Assembly: GCF_030164465.1 (NCBI RefSeq)
Contig: NZ_JASNJE010000002.1
Span: 186,001-250,000 of the forward strand
DNA: 64,000 bases
Origin: Sedimentitalea xiamensis
Lineage (GTDB): Bacteria; Pseudomonadota; Alphaproteobacteria; Rhodobacterales; Rhodobacteraceae
Reading direction: 5' to 3'
Part shown: one piece after another, positions 36,726-44,895 of the stretch
Layout: the number at the start of each line of letters is the position of its first letter
Numbering within the stretch: the stretch's first letter is position 1
Program-made: the position numbers and the translations under genes
Notes under the pieces: model-generated
Database searches by the model: none
The model's input: the letters and a program-made list of their open reading frames with translations, nothing else
What the model was told of the DNA's origin: nothing

Positions 36726-38756
36726 ATGCCCGATGCCCCGGATCCCGTCGCCCGCATCGACGCCCTGACCGCCAACGCCCGCAACACATGGTTCGCGCTG
36801 CTCGGCGTCCTGGTCTTCGTCGGCATCACCCTGATGGGGGTGCAGCATATCGATTTCTACGGCGTCGACCGCGCGACTCATCTGCCGCTGGTCAATGTCG
36901 AGGTGCCGACGCGATCCTTCTTCGTTGCCGGCCCGATTCTGACCGCGGCGATCTTCGGCTATTTCCATCTTTACCTTATCCGCCTCTGGGACGCGCTCAG
37001 CGTCGCACCCGACAGGATAAACGACCGCCCTCTTGGCGACGCGATCTCCCCCTGGCTTGTCACCGACGCCGCCCTGCACCTGCGCAGCGCCTTGCGCCGA
37101 TCCGCCTGCACCACGCCCCGCGCGATGGAAAGCCCGGCCATGGCTCTGAACCTGGCGCTGGCCTGGGGGTTCGGGCTTGTGGTCCTTGGCTTTCTCTGGT
37201 GGCTCTCCATGCCCGCCCGAACCTGGTGGATCACGGCCGTCGCCGGCCTGTCCCTGATCGTTTCGCTCTTCGTCGGCGCCGCCAGCCTCGCCATGATGAT
37301 CCTGCGGATGCGCAAGACACACACCGGAGGTTCCCCGCGCCTCTGGTCCAACGCCCCGGCCATGGGGGCGATCCTGGTCGCGTTTCCCGCCGTTCTGGTC
37401 ATCGGTCTGCAACGAACAACCGCAGGCGTCGCCGCCAACCTTGCGCCCCTGAACATGATCGGCGCTTCGGTCGTGGAACGTCCCGCAGACTGGCTGCCCC
37501 ACTACATCGCCCGCCGCGAATTCCGCGCCGCGTGGTGTCGCCGCGAACAGATCGCGGACTGCACGGACCTCGGCGACCGCGCGGGAGAATTCGACGACGA
37601 ATGGAACCAGCGGCGCGCCGCCGAACGGGCCGCGCTCCGGCAGCCGCACTGGAGCGTGCCCGATCCGGCCCCGATCGACCTGCGGCGGGCGAACCTCTCG
37701 GGCGCCTTTCTCGCCGGCGCCTCGCTCCGCGGCGCCCTGCTGGACAATGCGAACCTCGCCGGGTCCCAGATGGAGGCGGTCGATCTTGGCGGCGCAAGGA
37801 TGGCGGGCGCGATCCTTGTCGAAATCCGGCTGGAACAGGCCGACCTGCGCGGGGCGCTGATGCAGGGGGCGAACCTTCAGGCCGCCAACCTTGTCGGCGC
37901 CACGCTCGCGGGGGCGTCGCTGGCGGGCGCAAATCTGCTCGGGGCGCGGATGCAATCCGCCGACCTGAACAATGCGGACCTGACCGATGCCGACCTGCGC
38001 GCCGTGCAGCTTCAGGGCGCGACTCTCTATGACGCCCGCCTGACCGGCGCCAACCTGATCGCCGCCGACCTCAGCGGCGCAAACCTGAACGAATCGGATC
38101 TGCGCCACGCCGCCCTCAGCGGAATCCGGCTCGATGGCGCCAGCCTGTCCGGCGCAGACCTGCGCGGGGCCGACCTGAACCGCGCCCGGCTCACCGGCGC
38201 CAACCTGGACGGTGCACAATTGCAGGGCGCATCGCTGCACCGCGCCAAGATGGACGGAACCGATGTGCGCCGCGCCACGCTCACCGGCACCGACATCTCG
38301 GGCGCGTCCCTGCGCGACGCGACGTTCGACCATTCACTCATCGCCGGAACCGGGTCGGACCAGCTTTCCACGACAGGAACCGATTTCCGCGGCAGCCGGA
38401 ACAGAGGCGGCGCGCTGCGCGACGTCGACCTTTCTCTTGCGCAGTTCGACGCGGACAGCGACTGGCGCACCGTCTTCCTCGACGCCTCCGTCCATGTTCC
38501 CGACGATCTGCGCGCCCTTTTCGGAGCGCCCTGCCAATGGGCCGGGCAGCAGGGCCGCGACACCCCTCTTTCCGACGCCGAGTTCTTCGCCCGGTGGCGC
38601 GGCTGGGTCGAGGCCGATCCGAACTATGTCGAATGGTCCGGCTGGACCTTTTTCGCCCCGCCCGAATGGCACGACGTCGCCCCGGTCCCGCCGCCCGACG
38701 GATGCGCCTGGAGCGCCGGCCAGACACCCGATCGGCCACCCCATATCTGGGACTGA
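36726..38756 (+). CDS. Pentapeptide-repeat membrane protein
   Basis: 676 residues. The N-terminal 240 hold about five membrane helices (NTWFALLGVLVFVGITLMGV, ILTAAIFGYFHLYLI, LAWGFGLVVLGFLWWL, AGLSLIVSLFVGAASLAMMIL, AILVAFPAVLVIGL). From about residue 310 to 550 run some 45 pentapeptide repeats of the A(D/N)LxG kind (ANLSGAFLAGASLRGALLDN), expected to form a right-handed beta-helix. The C-terminus has WSGWTFFAPPEWHDVAPVPPP. Function unknown; it is possibly a scaffold on the inner membrane. A wrecked paralogue lies 1.5 kb upstream. Confidence 0.88.
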   Translation: MPDAPDPVARIDALTANARNTWFALLGVLVFVGITLMGVQHIDFYGVDRATHLPLVNVEVPTRSFFVAGPILTAAIFGYFHLYLIRLWDALSVAPDRINDRPLGDAISPWLVTDAALHLRSALRRSACTTPRAMESPAMALNLALAWGFGLVVLGFLWWLSMPARTWWITAVAGLSLIVSLFVGAASLAMMILRMRKTHTGGSPRLWSNAPAMGAILVAFPAVLVIGLQRTTAGVAANLAPLNMIGASVVERPADWLPHYIARREFRAAWCRREQIADCTDLGDRAGEFDDEWNQRRAAERAALRQPHWSVPDPAPIDLRRANLSGAFLAGASLRGALLDNANLAGSQMEAVDLGGARMAGAILVEIRLEQADLRGALMQGANLQAANLVGATLAGASLAGANLLGARMQSADLNNADLTDADLRAVQLQGATLYDARLTGANLIAADLSGANLNESDLRHAALSGIRLDGASLSGADLRGADLNRARLTGANLDGAQLQGASLHRAKMDGTDVRRATLTGTDISGASLRDATFDHSLIAGTGSDQLSTTGTDFRGSRNRGGALRDVDLSLAQFDADSDWRTVFLDASVHVPDDLRALFGAPCQWAGQQGRDTPLSDAEFFARWRGWVEADPNYVEWSGWTFFAPPEWHDVAPVPPPDGCAWSAGQTPDRPPHIWD

Positions 38757-38841
38757 AACCGCGCCGGATTCACTGTGCAAGACGGAAAAACCCAACACGG
38801 CCGCATGCACAAAACGAAACAAATCCGTGGCGTCAGTGCAC

Positions 38842-38870
38842 TGGACGCCGACGCCAATAATTCCTATATA
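38842..38870 (+). promoter_or_regulatory. Candidate sigma-70 promoter of the Fe-S assembly genes
   Basis: TGGACG (38842-38847) and TATATA (38865-38870) are separated by 17 nt, giving a transcription start about 20 nt before the sufT-like ATG. This is a pattern match only. Confidence 0.4.
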
Positions 38871-38898
38871 AACCGTCAGGAACAAATCCGAGGGTCCG

Positions 38899-39261
38899 AT
38901 GAACAACGCTTCCCAACCGCTCGAAGGCACGCCCCTGATCGCGCCGTCCTCTACAGATCATCCGTTGTATGACCAGGTGGTCGAAGCCTGCCGGTCGGTT
39001 TATGACCCGGAGATTCCGGTCAACATCTACGAACTCGGCCTGATCTATACCATTGACATAAATCCCGAAAATGAAGTCAGCATCATCATGTCCCTGACCG
39101 CGCCGGGCTGTCCGGTGGCCGGCGAGATGCCCGGTTGGGTCGCCGATGCCATCGAACCCATCCCCGGCGTCAAGCAGGTCGATGTGCAGCTCACCTGGGA
39201 ACCGCCCTGGGGCATGGACATGATGAGCGACGAAGCCCGACTCGAACTCGGCTTCATGTAA
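38899..39261 (+). CDS. sufT: SUF system Fe-S assembly protein (SufT/MIP18, DUF59 family)
   Basis: 120 residues. The DUF59 core is clear: VVEACRSVYDPEIPVNIYELGLIY, then MSLTAPGCPVAG with the family's conserved Cys, then VQLTWEPPWGMDMMSDEARLELG. Such proteins assist Fe-S cluster maturation with the SUF machinery. Only the isolated sufT-sufA pair is seen here; sufBCD and sufS are not in the window, so either the operon is split or this is an auxiliary set. The 36-nt gap to the next gene suggests co-transcription. Confidence 0.88.
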   Translation: MNNASQPLEGTPLIAPSSTDHPLYDQVVEACRSVYDPEIPVNIYELGLIYTIDINPENEVSIIMSLTAPGCPVAGEMPGWVADAIEPIPGVKQVDVQLTWEPPWGMDMMSDEARLELGFM

Positions 39262-39297
39262 ATAGCCGTATGCAACGCATTCAGGAGAAAAGGTAAA

Positions 39298-39663
39298 ATG
39301 TTCGGCATCCCCGGCAAACAGGCCGTCACCCTGACCCCGAAAGCCGCCGCCCAGATCACCAAGCTCATGGCCAGCAAGGGCCATTCCGGGTTGCGCATCG
39401 GCGTCAAGAAAGGCGGCTGTGCGGGCATGGAATACACCATGGAATACGTGCAAGCCACGGATCCGAATGACGAAATCGTGGAACAGGACGGTGCGCGCGT
39501 GTTGATTGCCCCAATGGCGCAGATGTTTCTCTTCGGCACCGAGATCGACTATGAAACCAGCCTTCTGGAATCCGGGTTCAAGTTCAACAACCCGAATGTC
39601 TCCGAAGCTTGCGGCTGCGGAGAATCCATAAAATTCAACGAGATGCCCGCAAATTCCAAGTGA
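39298..39663 (+). CDS. sufA: A-type Fe-S carrier (SufA/IscA/ErpA family)
   Basis: 121 residues. The three conserved Cys are present: KKGGCAGMEY in the middle and EACGCGES at the C-terminus. TLTPKAAAQITKLMASKGHSGLRIGV is the typical N-terminal half. It carries and delivers [2Fe-2S]/[4Fe-4S] clusters to apoproteins. It follows the SufT gene closely on the same strand. Whether it is best called SufA, IscA or ErpA cannot be settled from sequence alone. Confidence 0.9.
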   Translation: MFGIPGKQAVTLTPKAAAQITKLMASKGHSGLRIGVKKGGCAGMEYTMEYVQATDPNDEIVEQDGARVLIAPMAQMFLFGTEIDYETSLLESGFKFNNPNVSEACGCGESIKFNEMPANSK

Positions 39664-39668
39664 GACCC

Positions 39669-40583
39669 TCAGCCGGCTGTCTTCAGATGCAGGTAGGTCT
39701 CATTGAATCGGCGGGACAGATGCTCTCCGGCCAGAATGATTTGACCTGATCCCGGCGGCGCGACGTTCGTGTCATAAGCCGGGTTCAGGAACAGCGGCAC
39801 CGAGATCCGTTCCCAGGCACCGCCGATCACCCGATGCAGGGTCGCCTTGATCCTGCCGCCCGACCACATTTCCAGCATCTCTCCGAAATTGATCACAAAG
39901 GTGCCCGGCGCGGCAATGATCGGCTCCCAACGTCCGTCCGGCATCCGCACCTCCAATCCGGGCGCGCCGTCCATCGCCAACAACGTCAGGCATCCATAAT
40001 CGGTATGCGCCGCGATTCCGAAATCCTTGTCGCCCGCCCACTCCGGCCGCGCGGAATAGAAATTGCCGCGCAAAAGGGCCATGGGCGGGTCGAAGGCGTC
40101 CGCGAAACTCGCGGATGACTGGCCCAAAGCATCGGATATCGCAGACAGGATTTCACGACCGACGGATATGGCCTCGGAATAATAGGCTTCAATCTCCGCG
40201 CGGAACCCCAAGGGTTTCTCTGGCCATTGGTTGGGCGCATAGACGCCGAGGTTGCGTTTCTCGAACGGATGGCGATCGGGCAATTCGTAACCGCAATCGA
40301 AGACTTCCTTGAAGTCCGGGTTGGCGTCGGGATCCACCTGTTCTGACTTTGGGGCACCCCACCCGCGATTGGCTCCGGTCCGGGCCATGTCGACCGCTCG
40401 CTTGTCGTCGTCCGGAAGACGAAAAAAGGCCCGGTAGGCGTCCAGCACCCGCTCTACCCGATCGGATGTCAGGTCGGTGCCGGATACGGTCAGAAATCCG
40501 ACCTCCTGCACCGCCCGGGCCAGCACCGACATCTCACCGGGGTCGCGGCGCAACAGATTTCTCAGGTCAAGTTCAGGTATCAC
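39669..40583 (-). CDS. 2-oxoglutarate/Fe(II)-dependent oxygenase, isopenicillin N synthase-like
   Basis: 304 residues of the 2OG-Fe(II) oxygenase superfamily. The N-terminal DIOX_N block (EMSVLARAVQEVGFLTVSGTDL) is followed by the metal-binding HxD in IAAHTDYGCLTLL and the distal His in IKATLHRVIGG. The 2-oxoglutarate-binding Arg follows about ten residues later (AWERISVPLF). The iron site is therefore intact. Members hydroxylate or desaturate small molecules, including ethylene-forming and flavonoid-type enzymes; the substrate is unknown. It is convergent with sufA, ending 5 nt from its stop. Confidence 0.9.
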   Translation of the reverse strand: MIPELDLRNLLRRDPGEMSVLARAVQEVGFLTVSGTDLTSDRVERVLDAYRAFFRLPDDDKRAVDMARTGANRGWGAPKSEQVDPDANPDFKEVFDCGYELPDRHPFEKRNLGVYAPNQWPEKPLGFRAEIEAYYSEAISVGREILSAISDALGQSSASFADAFDPPMALLRGNFYSARPEWAGDKDFGIAAHTDYGCLTLLAMDGAPGLEVRMPDGRWEPIIAAPGTFVINFGEMLEMWSGGRIKATLHRVIGGAWERISVPLFLNPAYDTNVAPPGSGQIILAGEHLSRRFNETYLHLKTAG

Positions 40584-40666
40584 CCCGGCATCCTCTCACG
40601 ACGGCCAATTGTCTGCGCTTTCCCCGGATGCTACCACGGCGCACCAAGAGGGCACAGGAGAATACG

Positions 40667-41419
40667 ATGCGCAGGAAAATCGCGGCTGGGAACTGGAAGA
40701 TGAACGGCACCGGTCTCGATCTGGCCATGCTGGCCGACCTCTGCGACCGCCACCCGGCTCCGCGGTGCGACATCCTGATCTGCCCGCCTGCCCCGCTGAT
40801 CCACCGCGCCGCCCAAACCGTGCGGAACAACACCGTTGCGATTGGCGCCCAGGACTGCCATGCCGAACCTTCCGGCGCCCATACTGGAGATGTCAGCGCG
40901 GCCATGCTGGCGGATGCGGGCGCCAGCGCGGTGATCCTCGGCCATTCGGAAAGACGCCAGGACCATGGGGAAACCGACGCGAGCGTCCGCGCGAAAGCAC
41001 AGGCCGTGATCGCGAACGGGCTGACCGCCATCGTCTGCGTGGGCGAGACCTTGGCGCAGCGCGATGCGGGCGACACACTGGACCTGATCACGTCTCAGCT
41101 GAATGGGTCCCTGCCCGATACGATCGCCGGGCATTCCAATGTCATCGCCTATGAACCGATCTGGGCGATCGGCACCGGGCGCGTGCCCGCCGCGGCGCAG
41201 ATCGGCGAAGTGCACGCATTCATCCGGAGCACGCTGGGCCAGAGGTTCGGACCGGAAACGGCCGCCGCCATCCGCCTTCTCTACGGCGGGTCGGTCAAGG
41301 CCGCAAACGCCGCGGAGATATTTTCGGTGCCGGATGTCGACGGCGCGCTCGTCGGCGGCGCCAGCCTCTCTGTCGCGGATTTCTCGCCGATCGTAAGCGC
41401 ATTGGAGGCAAGCGCCTGA
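40667..41419 (+). CDS. tpiA: Triosephosphate isomerase
   Basis: 250 residues, standard length. ATG 40667 has CAGGAGAAT upstream; a longer frame from 40349 overlaps the divergent oxygenase gene and is rejected. Motifs: AAGNWKMNGTG (catalytic Lys), VILGHSERR (catalytic His), AYEPIWAIGTGRVP (catalytic Glu) and LLYGGSVKAANA (phosphate loop). It interconverts dihydroxyacetone phosphate and glyceraldehyde 3-phosphate in central metabolism. All active-site residues are present. Confidence 0.97.
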   Translation: MRRKIAAGNWKMNGTGLDLAMLADLCDRHPAPRCDILICPPAPLIHRAAQTVRNNTVAIGAQDCHAEPSGAHTGDVSAAMLADAGASAVILGHSERRQDHGETDASVRAKAQAVIANGLTAIVCVGETLAQRDAGDTLDLITSQLNGSLPDTIAGHSNVIAYEPIWAIGTGRVPAAAQIGEVHAFIRSTLGQRFGPETAAAIRLLYGGSVKAANAAEIFSVPDVDGALVGGASLSVADFSPIVSALEASA

Positions 41420-41429
41420 CCGGATGCAA

Positions 41430-41462
41430 CAGGCACCGCCCCCGGTCCGGAGACGGCGCCTG
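41430..41462. terminator. Imperfect hairpin between convergent tpiA and dctM
   Basis: CAGGC pairs with GCCTG, and an inner GCC pairs with GGC, around a 14-nt loop with a bulge. It lies between convergent stops and could terminate both transcripts, but no strong T-tract is present. Confidence 0.3.
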
Positions 41463-41496
41463 TCCGCTTGCTTGATCTGAAATGCGCGGCAGCGCG

Positions 41497-42873
41497 CTAT
41501 TTGACTATGATTTCCGGCCCCATGAAGGTGTTCGGAAGGAAGGTGCTGATCACGGGGACATAGGTCACGATGATCAGGAACACGAAGAGGACGGCCAGGA
41601 ACGGCAGAGCCGCGCGGACCACCCGCATCATCGGCATGCCGGCCACGCCCGAGGTGACGAAGAGGTTCAGGCCAACCGGCGGCGTGATCATCCCGATTTC
41701 CATGTTCACGACCATGATGATTCCCAGGTGGATCGGGTCGATCCCCAGTTCGATGGCGATCGGGAAGACCAGCGGGGCGACGATCACGATCAGGCCCGAA
41801 GGCTCCATGAACTGACCTCCGATCAGCAGGATCACGTTGACGATGATCAGGAACACCACCGGGCCGAAACCGGCGGCGAGCATCGAGCCGGCGATCTGCT
41901 GCGGGATCTGCTCGTCGGTCAGCACGTGCTTGAGGATCAGCGCATTGGCGATGATGAACATCAGCGTCACCGTCAGCTTGCCCGCCTCGAATAGCGTATC
42001 GCGCGTGTCCCGGTGGAAAAAGGCGGTGACGAGGGCCACCGGCTTGTCCAGAAGCGTCAGGTTGCGGCCGCCGTCCTTGCCGGCGAGCGGCCCCATGTCC
42101 CGATAGACGAAGCAGGAAATCAGGAAGGCATAGACCGCGGCGACCGCCGCCGCCTCTGTCGGGGTGAAGATGCCGCCATAGATGCCGCCGAGGATGATGA
42201 CGATCAGGAACAGCCCCCAGGCGGCGTCCCGGCTGGAGTCGAAGACTTCGCCCCAGCCCAGCCAGTCGCCCTTGGGCAGGTTCTTGACTTTGGCGATCAG
42301 GTAGATGGTCAGCATCAGCATGGTGCCCGCCATCAGGCCGGGAATGACCCCGGCCAGGAACATCCGCCCGACGGATACATCCGTGGCGCTGGCGTAAACG
42401 ACCATCACGATGGACGGCGGGATCAGGATACCGAGCGTGCCCGCGTTGGCGATGACGCCCGCGGCGAAATCCTTGGAATACCCGACCTGCCGCATCCCGG
42501 CGATCACGATCGAACCGATGGCCACGACGGTGGCGGGCGACGACCCGGACAGGGCGGCGAAAAGCATGCAGGCGAAGACCCCCGCGATGGCCAGCCCGCC
42601 GGGAAAATGTCCGACAATGGCAATCGCGAACCGGATGATCCGCTTTGCCACGCCGCCTGTGGACATGAAACTGGAAGCCAGGATGAAGAACGGGATGGCC
42701 AGAAGCGTGTAGTGGCCCGCCATCGCCTGAAACAGCGTCTGCGCGATCGACGCCAGCGACGTGTCGCTGAGCACCAGCAGGAACACGATCGAGGACATGC
42801 CAAGGCTGATCGCGATCGGCACCCCGATCAGCATCAGGCCGATGACCATCAGGAAAAGAACAAGAACTTCCAT
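41497..42873 (-). CDS. dctM: TRAP C4-dicarboxylate-type transporter large permease (DctM)
   Basis: 458 residues and about 12 membrane segments. DctM blocks: YTLLAIPFFILASSFMSTGGVA, SGSSPATVVAIGSIVI, LGILIPPSIVMVVYA and GMITPPVGLNLFVTSGVAG. It is longer than the dctM at 8117 owing to a cytoplasmic insert (MGPLAGKDGGRNLTLLDKPVALVTAF). It forms the sodium-driven permease with DctQ. Third gene of the dctPQM operon controlled by the adjacent dctBD genes, so C4-dicarboxylates such as malate, succinate or fumarate are likely substrates. Confidence 0.95.
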   Translation of the reverse strand: MEVLVLFLMVIGLMLIGVPIAISLGMSSIVFLLVLSDTSLASIAQTLFQAMAGHYTLLAIPFFILASSFMSTGGVAKRIIRFAIAIVGHFPGGLAIAGVFACMLFAALSGSSPATVVAIGSIVIAGMRQVGYSKDFAAGVIANAGTLGILIPPSIVMVVYASATDVSVGRMFLAGVIPGLMAGTMLMLTIYLIAKVKNLPKGDWLGWGEVFDSSRDAAWGLFLIVIILGGIYGGIFTPTEAAAVAAVYAFLISCFVYRDMGPLAGKDGGRNLTLLDKPVALVTAFFHRDTRDTLFEAGKLTVTLMFIIANALILKHVLTDEQIPQQIAGSMLAAGFGPVVFLIIVNVILLIGGQFMEPSGLIVIVAPLVFPIAIELGIDPIHLGIIMVVNMEIGMITPPVGLNLFVTSGVAGMPMMRVVRAALPFLAVLFVFLIIVTYVPVISTFLPNTFMGPEIIVK

Positions 42874-42877
42874 GCGC

Positions 42878-43558
42878 TCAGTCTCCCGCGTTCATGTGGC
42901 GCACATCCGCGACCGCATCTTCGGCTTCATGGCTGACGATAAGCCCCTTGGCATCGCCGCGGGCGATCCTCAGCGTCGCCTGGATCAGCCGGAACAGCAG
43001 CAGCGCCATGCCGATGGGAAGGATGGCGTAGGGAATGAAACGCGGCAGTTTCTCGTAATGCTCGCCTTCGTTCATGATCGGTTCGATCCAGCGCAGCCAT
43101 TCGGGAAACGGTATGTCGACCACCTCGTACCAGGCCTGATCGCGCGAATCCGCCACCCCGGTGGGAAACCACCGGCCGGTCGTCGCGTCCAGCCCCGCGA
43201 ACGGCGCCCAGTAGTCCCAAGCGCCTTTCATGACGAGAACCGCGTAGAAGACGCAGACGAAAGCGGCGACAAGGGCGAACCCTTTGCGCATCGACGGTGA
43301 CAGCAGATTGATCACCGCGTCGACTCCAAGATGTGCCGTGACCTTGACAGCGTAGCTGACACCGAAGAGCACCAGCCAGGCAAACAGGAACGAGGTGGCC
43401 TCCAGCCCCCAGATCAGGCCGGTATTGAAACCGTAGCGCAGCACCACGTTGATGAACGTGATGAGCGTCATCAACCCCAGGATCACGGCAATCGCGGATT
43501 CTTCGAATTCGTTCACCACGCGGCCAAGCATGGTCTGCGGCTCGTATCGAGTCGACAT
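42878..43558 (-). CDS. dctQ: TRAP C4-dicarboxylate-type transporter small permease (DctQ)
   Basis: 226 residues from ATG 43558 (ACAGGAGGACC upstream). There are four membrane helices, with TGLIWGLEATSFLFAWLVLFGVSYAVK as the family's Trp/Glu signature in helix 2. A periplasmic insert between helices 3 and 4 (DYWAPFAGLDATTGRWFPTGVADS) makes it longer than the usual 160-190 residues, as in several DctQ proteins of malate-type systems. It lies 4 nt from dctM. Confidence 0.92.
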   Translation of the reverse strand: MSTRYEPQTMLGRVVNEFEESAIAVILGLMTLITFINVVLRYGFNTGLIWGLEATSFLFAWLVLFGVSYAVKVTAHLGVDAVINLLSPSMRKGFALVAAFVCVFYAVLVMKGAWDYWAPFAGLDATTGRWFPTGVADSRDQAWYEVVDIPFPEWLRWIEPIMNEGEHYEKLPRFIPYAILPIGMALLLFRLIQATLRIARGDAKGLIVSHEAEDAVADVRHMNAGD

Positions 43559-43597
43559 GAAGGGGTCCTCCTGTCCCGATGTGAGATACAACAACAA

Positions 43598-43622
43598 GGT
43601 CCGGCCCCATCCGGGCCGGACC
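43598..43622 (-). terminator. Perfect stem-loop between dctP and dctQ
   Basis: GGTCCGGCCC pairs perfectly with GGGCCGGACC around a 5-nt loop, followed on the minus strand by TTGTTGTTG. It is positioned to attenuate read-through from dctP into dctQM, the same design as at 9889-9924. Confidence 0.7.
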
Positions 43623-43638
43623 TCTGCGATTGTCCGGA

Positions 43639-44640
43639 TCAGTTCATCGCGTTGAAGGATTGTGCGGCGGCGATGTTGTCCGCACCAACGTCGCCTTCGA
43701 ACTCGTCCCAAACCGGCTTCATGGCGACCAGCCACGCATTGCGCTGCTCGGGGGTGAGTTCGCGGATCACGCCGCCCGCGTCCAGAATGGCTTGACGGGC
43801 CGCGTCGTCGACCTCGCCCACGGCGGCATTCCGGCTTTCCGTCACTTCATTGACGATGGTCGCCAGCTGGTTCCGGACATCTTCGGGCAGGCTGTCCCAC
43901 CAGTCGGTCGATGTCACCAGCATGTAGTCGAGCACGCCGTGATTGGTTTCGGTCGTGCCGTCCTGCACCTCAAAGAACTTCTGGCCATAGATGTTGGACC
44001 AGGTGTTTTCCTGCCCGTCCACGACGCCGGTCTGCAACGCGCCATAGACCTCGGAGAACGCCATCGGCTGCGGGCTGGCGCCCATGGCGGCCATCTGCGC
44101 CTTCAGCACGTCCGAATTCTGCACCCGGAATTTCAACCCCTTGGCATCCTCGGGCACCAGAAGCGGCTTGTTGGCCGACATCTGCTTCATGCCGTTGTGC
44201 CAGAATCCCAAACCCAGCAGCCCGCGACGGGTCATCGACTCCTTCATCGCCTGCCCGGTTTCGGAATTCTGGAACGCATCCACCGCAGCGATATCCTTGA
44301 ACATGAACGGCAGGTCGAAGATCCGGAACACTTTCGTGAACTGTTCGAACTTGGACAGGGACGGGGCCGCGAACTGGACGTCGCCCTGCAACATCGCTTC
44401 CAGAACCTGGTCGTCGTTGTAAAGCGTCGAGTTCGGGAACACTTCCATGCACATCACGCCGTTCATCTCATTGTTGACGCGTTCTTGCAGCAGAGACGCC
44501 GCGATGCCCTTGGGGTGCTTGTCCGTATTGGTCACATGCGCGAACTTGACAACGATTTCACCGTCGTCACAGGCTGCAAAGCCAGCGGTCGCGGACAGTG
44601 ACAAGGCCATTGCCGTGGCGGCAGCGGTCATCAGTTTCAT
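43639..44640 (-). CDS. dctP: TRAP C4-dicarboxylate-binding periplasmic protein (DctP)
   Basis: 333 residues with a signal peptide (TAAATAMALSLSATAGFA, cleavage near FAACDD). DctP features: VVKFAHVTNTDKHPKGIAA, DLPFMFKD, GLKFRVQNSDVLKAQMAAMG with the carboxylate-binding Arg, and AFSEVYGALQTGVVDGQENTW. It closely resembles Rhodobacter DctP for malate/succinate/fumarate. A GGAGGAGAAACCG ribosome site precedes it. It is first in the operon, downstream of a sigma-54-like promoter and two operator palindromes, with dctBD just upstream on the same strand. Confidence 0.95.
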   Translation of the reverse strand: MKLMTAAATAMALSLSATAGFAACDDGEIVVKFAHVTNTDKHPKGIAASLLQERVNNEMNGVMCMEVFPNSTLYNDDQVLEAMLQGDVQFAAPSLSKFEQFTKVFRIFDLPFMFKDIAAVDAFQNSETGQAMKESMTRRGLLGLGFWHNGMKQMSANKPLLVPEDAKGLKFRVQNSDVLKAQMAAMGASPQPMAFSEVYGALQTGVVDGQENTWSNIYGQKFFEVQDGTTETNHGVLDYMLVTSTDWWDSLPEDVRNQLATIVNEVTESRNAAVGEVDDAARQAILDAGGVIRELTPEQRNAWLVAMKPVWDEFEGDVGADNIAAAQSFNAMN

Positions 44641-44682
44641 CGGTTTCTCCTCCCGAATATATGAATTGGCGGGGTCTCATCC

Positions 44683-44697
44683 CCAAGTGTCGTGCCG
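44683..44697 (-). promoter_or_regulatory. Sigma-54-like (-24/-12) promoter of dctP
   Basis: On the minus strand CGGCACG-ACAC-TTGG matches TGGCACG-N4-TTGC with exact spacing between the GG and the -12 dinucleotide (GC replaced by GG). It lies about 45 nt before the dctP start. This is a match by eye. Confidence 0.55.
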
Positions 44698-44843
44698 GGC
44701 ATGGCACGCTGCACGCAGTGAAGCGGAACGCGATGCGACGCTCAACTGTTTGTCGCGCCATCAAACAGGATTCATATTTGTTTTTTATTGCGCGGGACTT
44801 GTGCCGCGATCTTAATGCCATCACGGCCGGCCTTCTCCTGCGC

Positions 44844-44893
44844 TGTGCGGAAATCCACACGGCGGCCCAGCCGTTTGTGCGGAAATCCACACA
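44844..44893. promoter_or_regulatory. Tandem palindromic DctD-type upstream activator sites
   Basis: Two copies of TGTGCGGAAATCCACAC (44844-44860 and 44876-44892) are identical over 17 nt and each is an imperfect palindrome (GTGnGG-AAAT-CCnCAC type). They are spaced 32 bp apart, three helical turns, and lie about 150 bp upstream of the -24/-12 element. They resemble the paired DctD sites upstream of rhizobial dctA. Confidence 0.7.
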
Positions 44894-44895
44894 AT

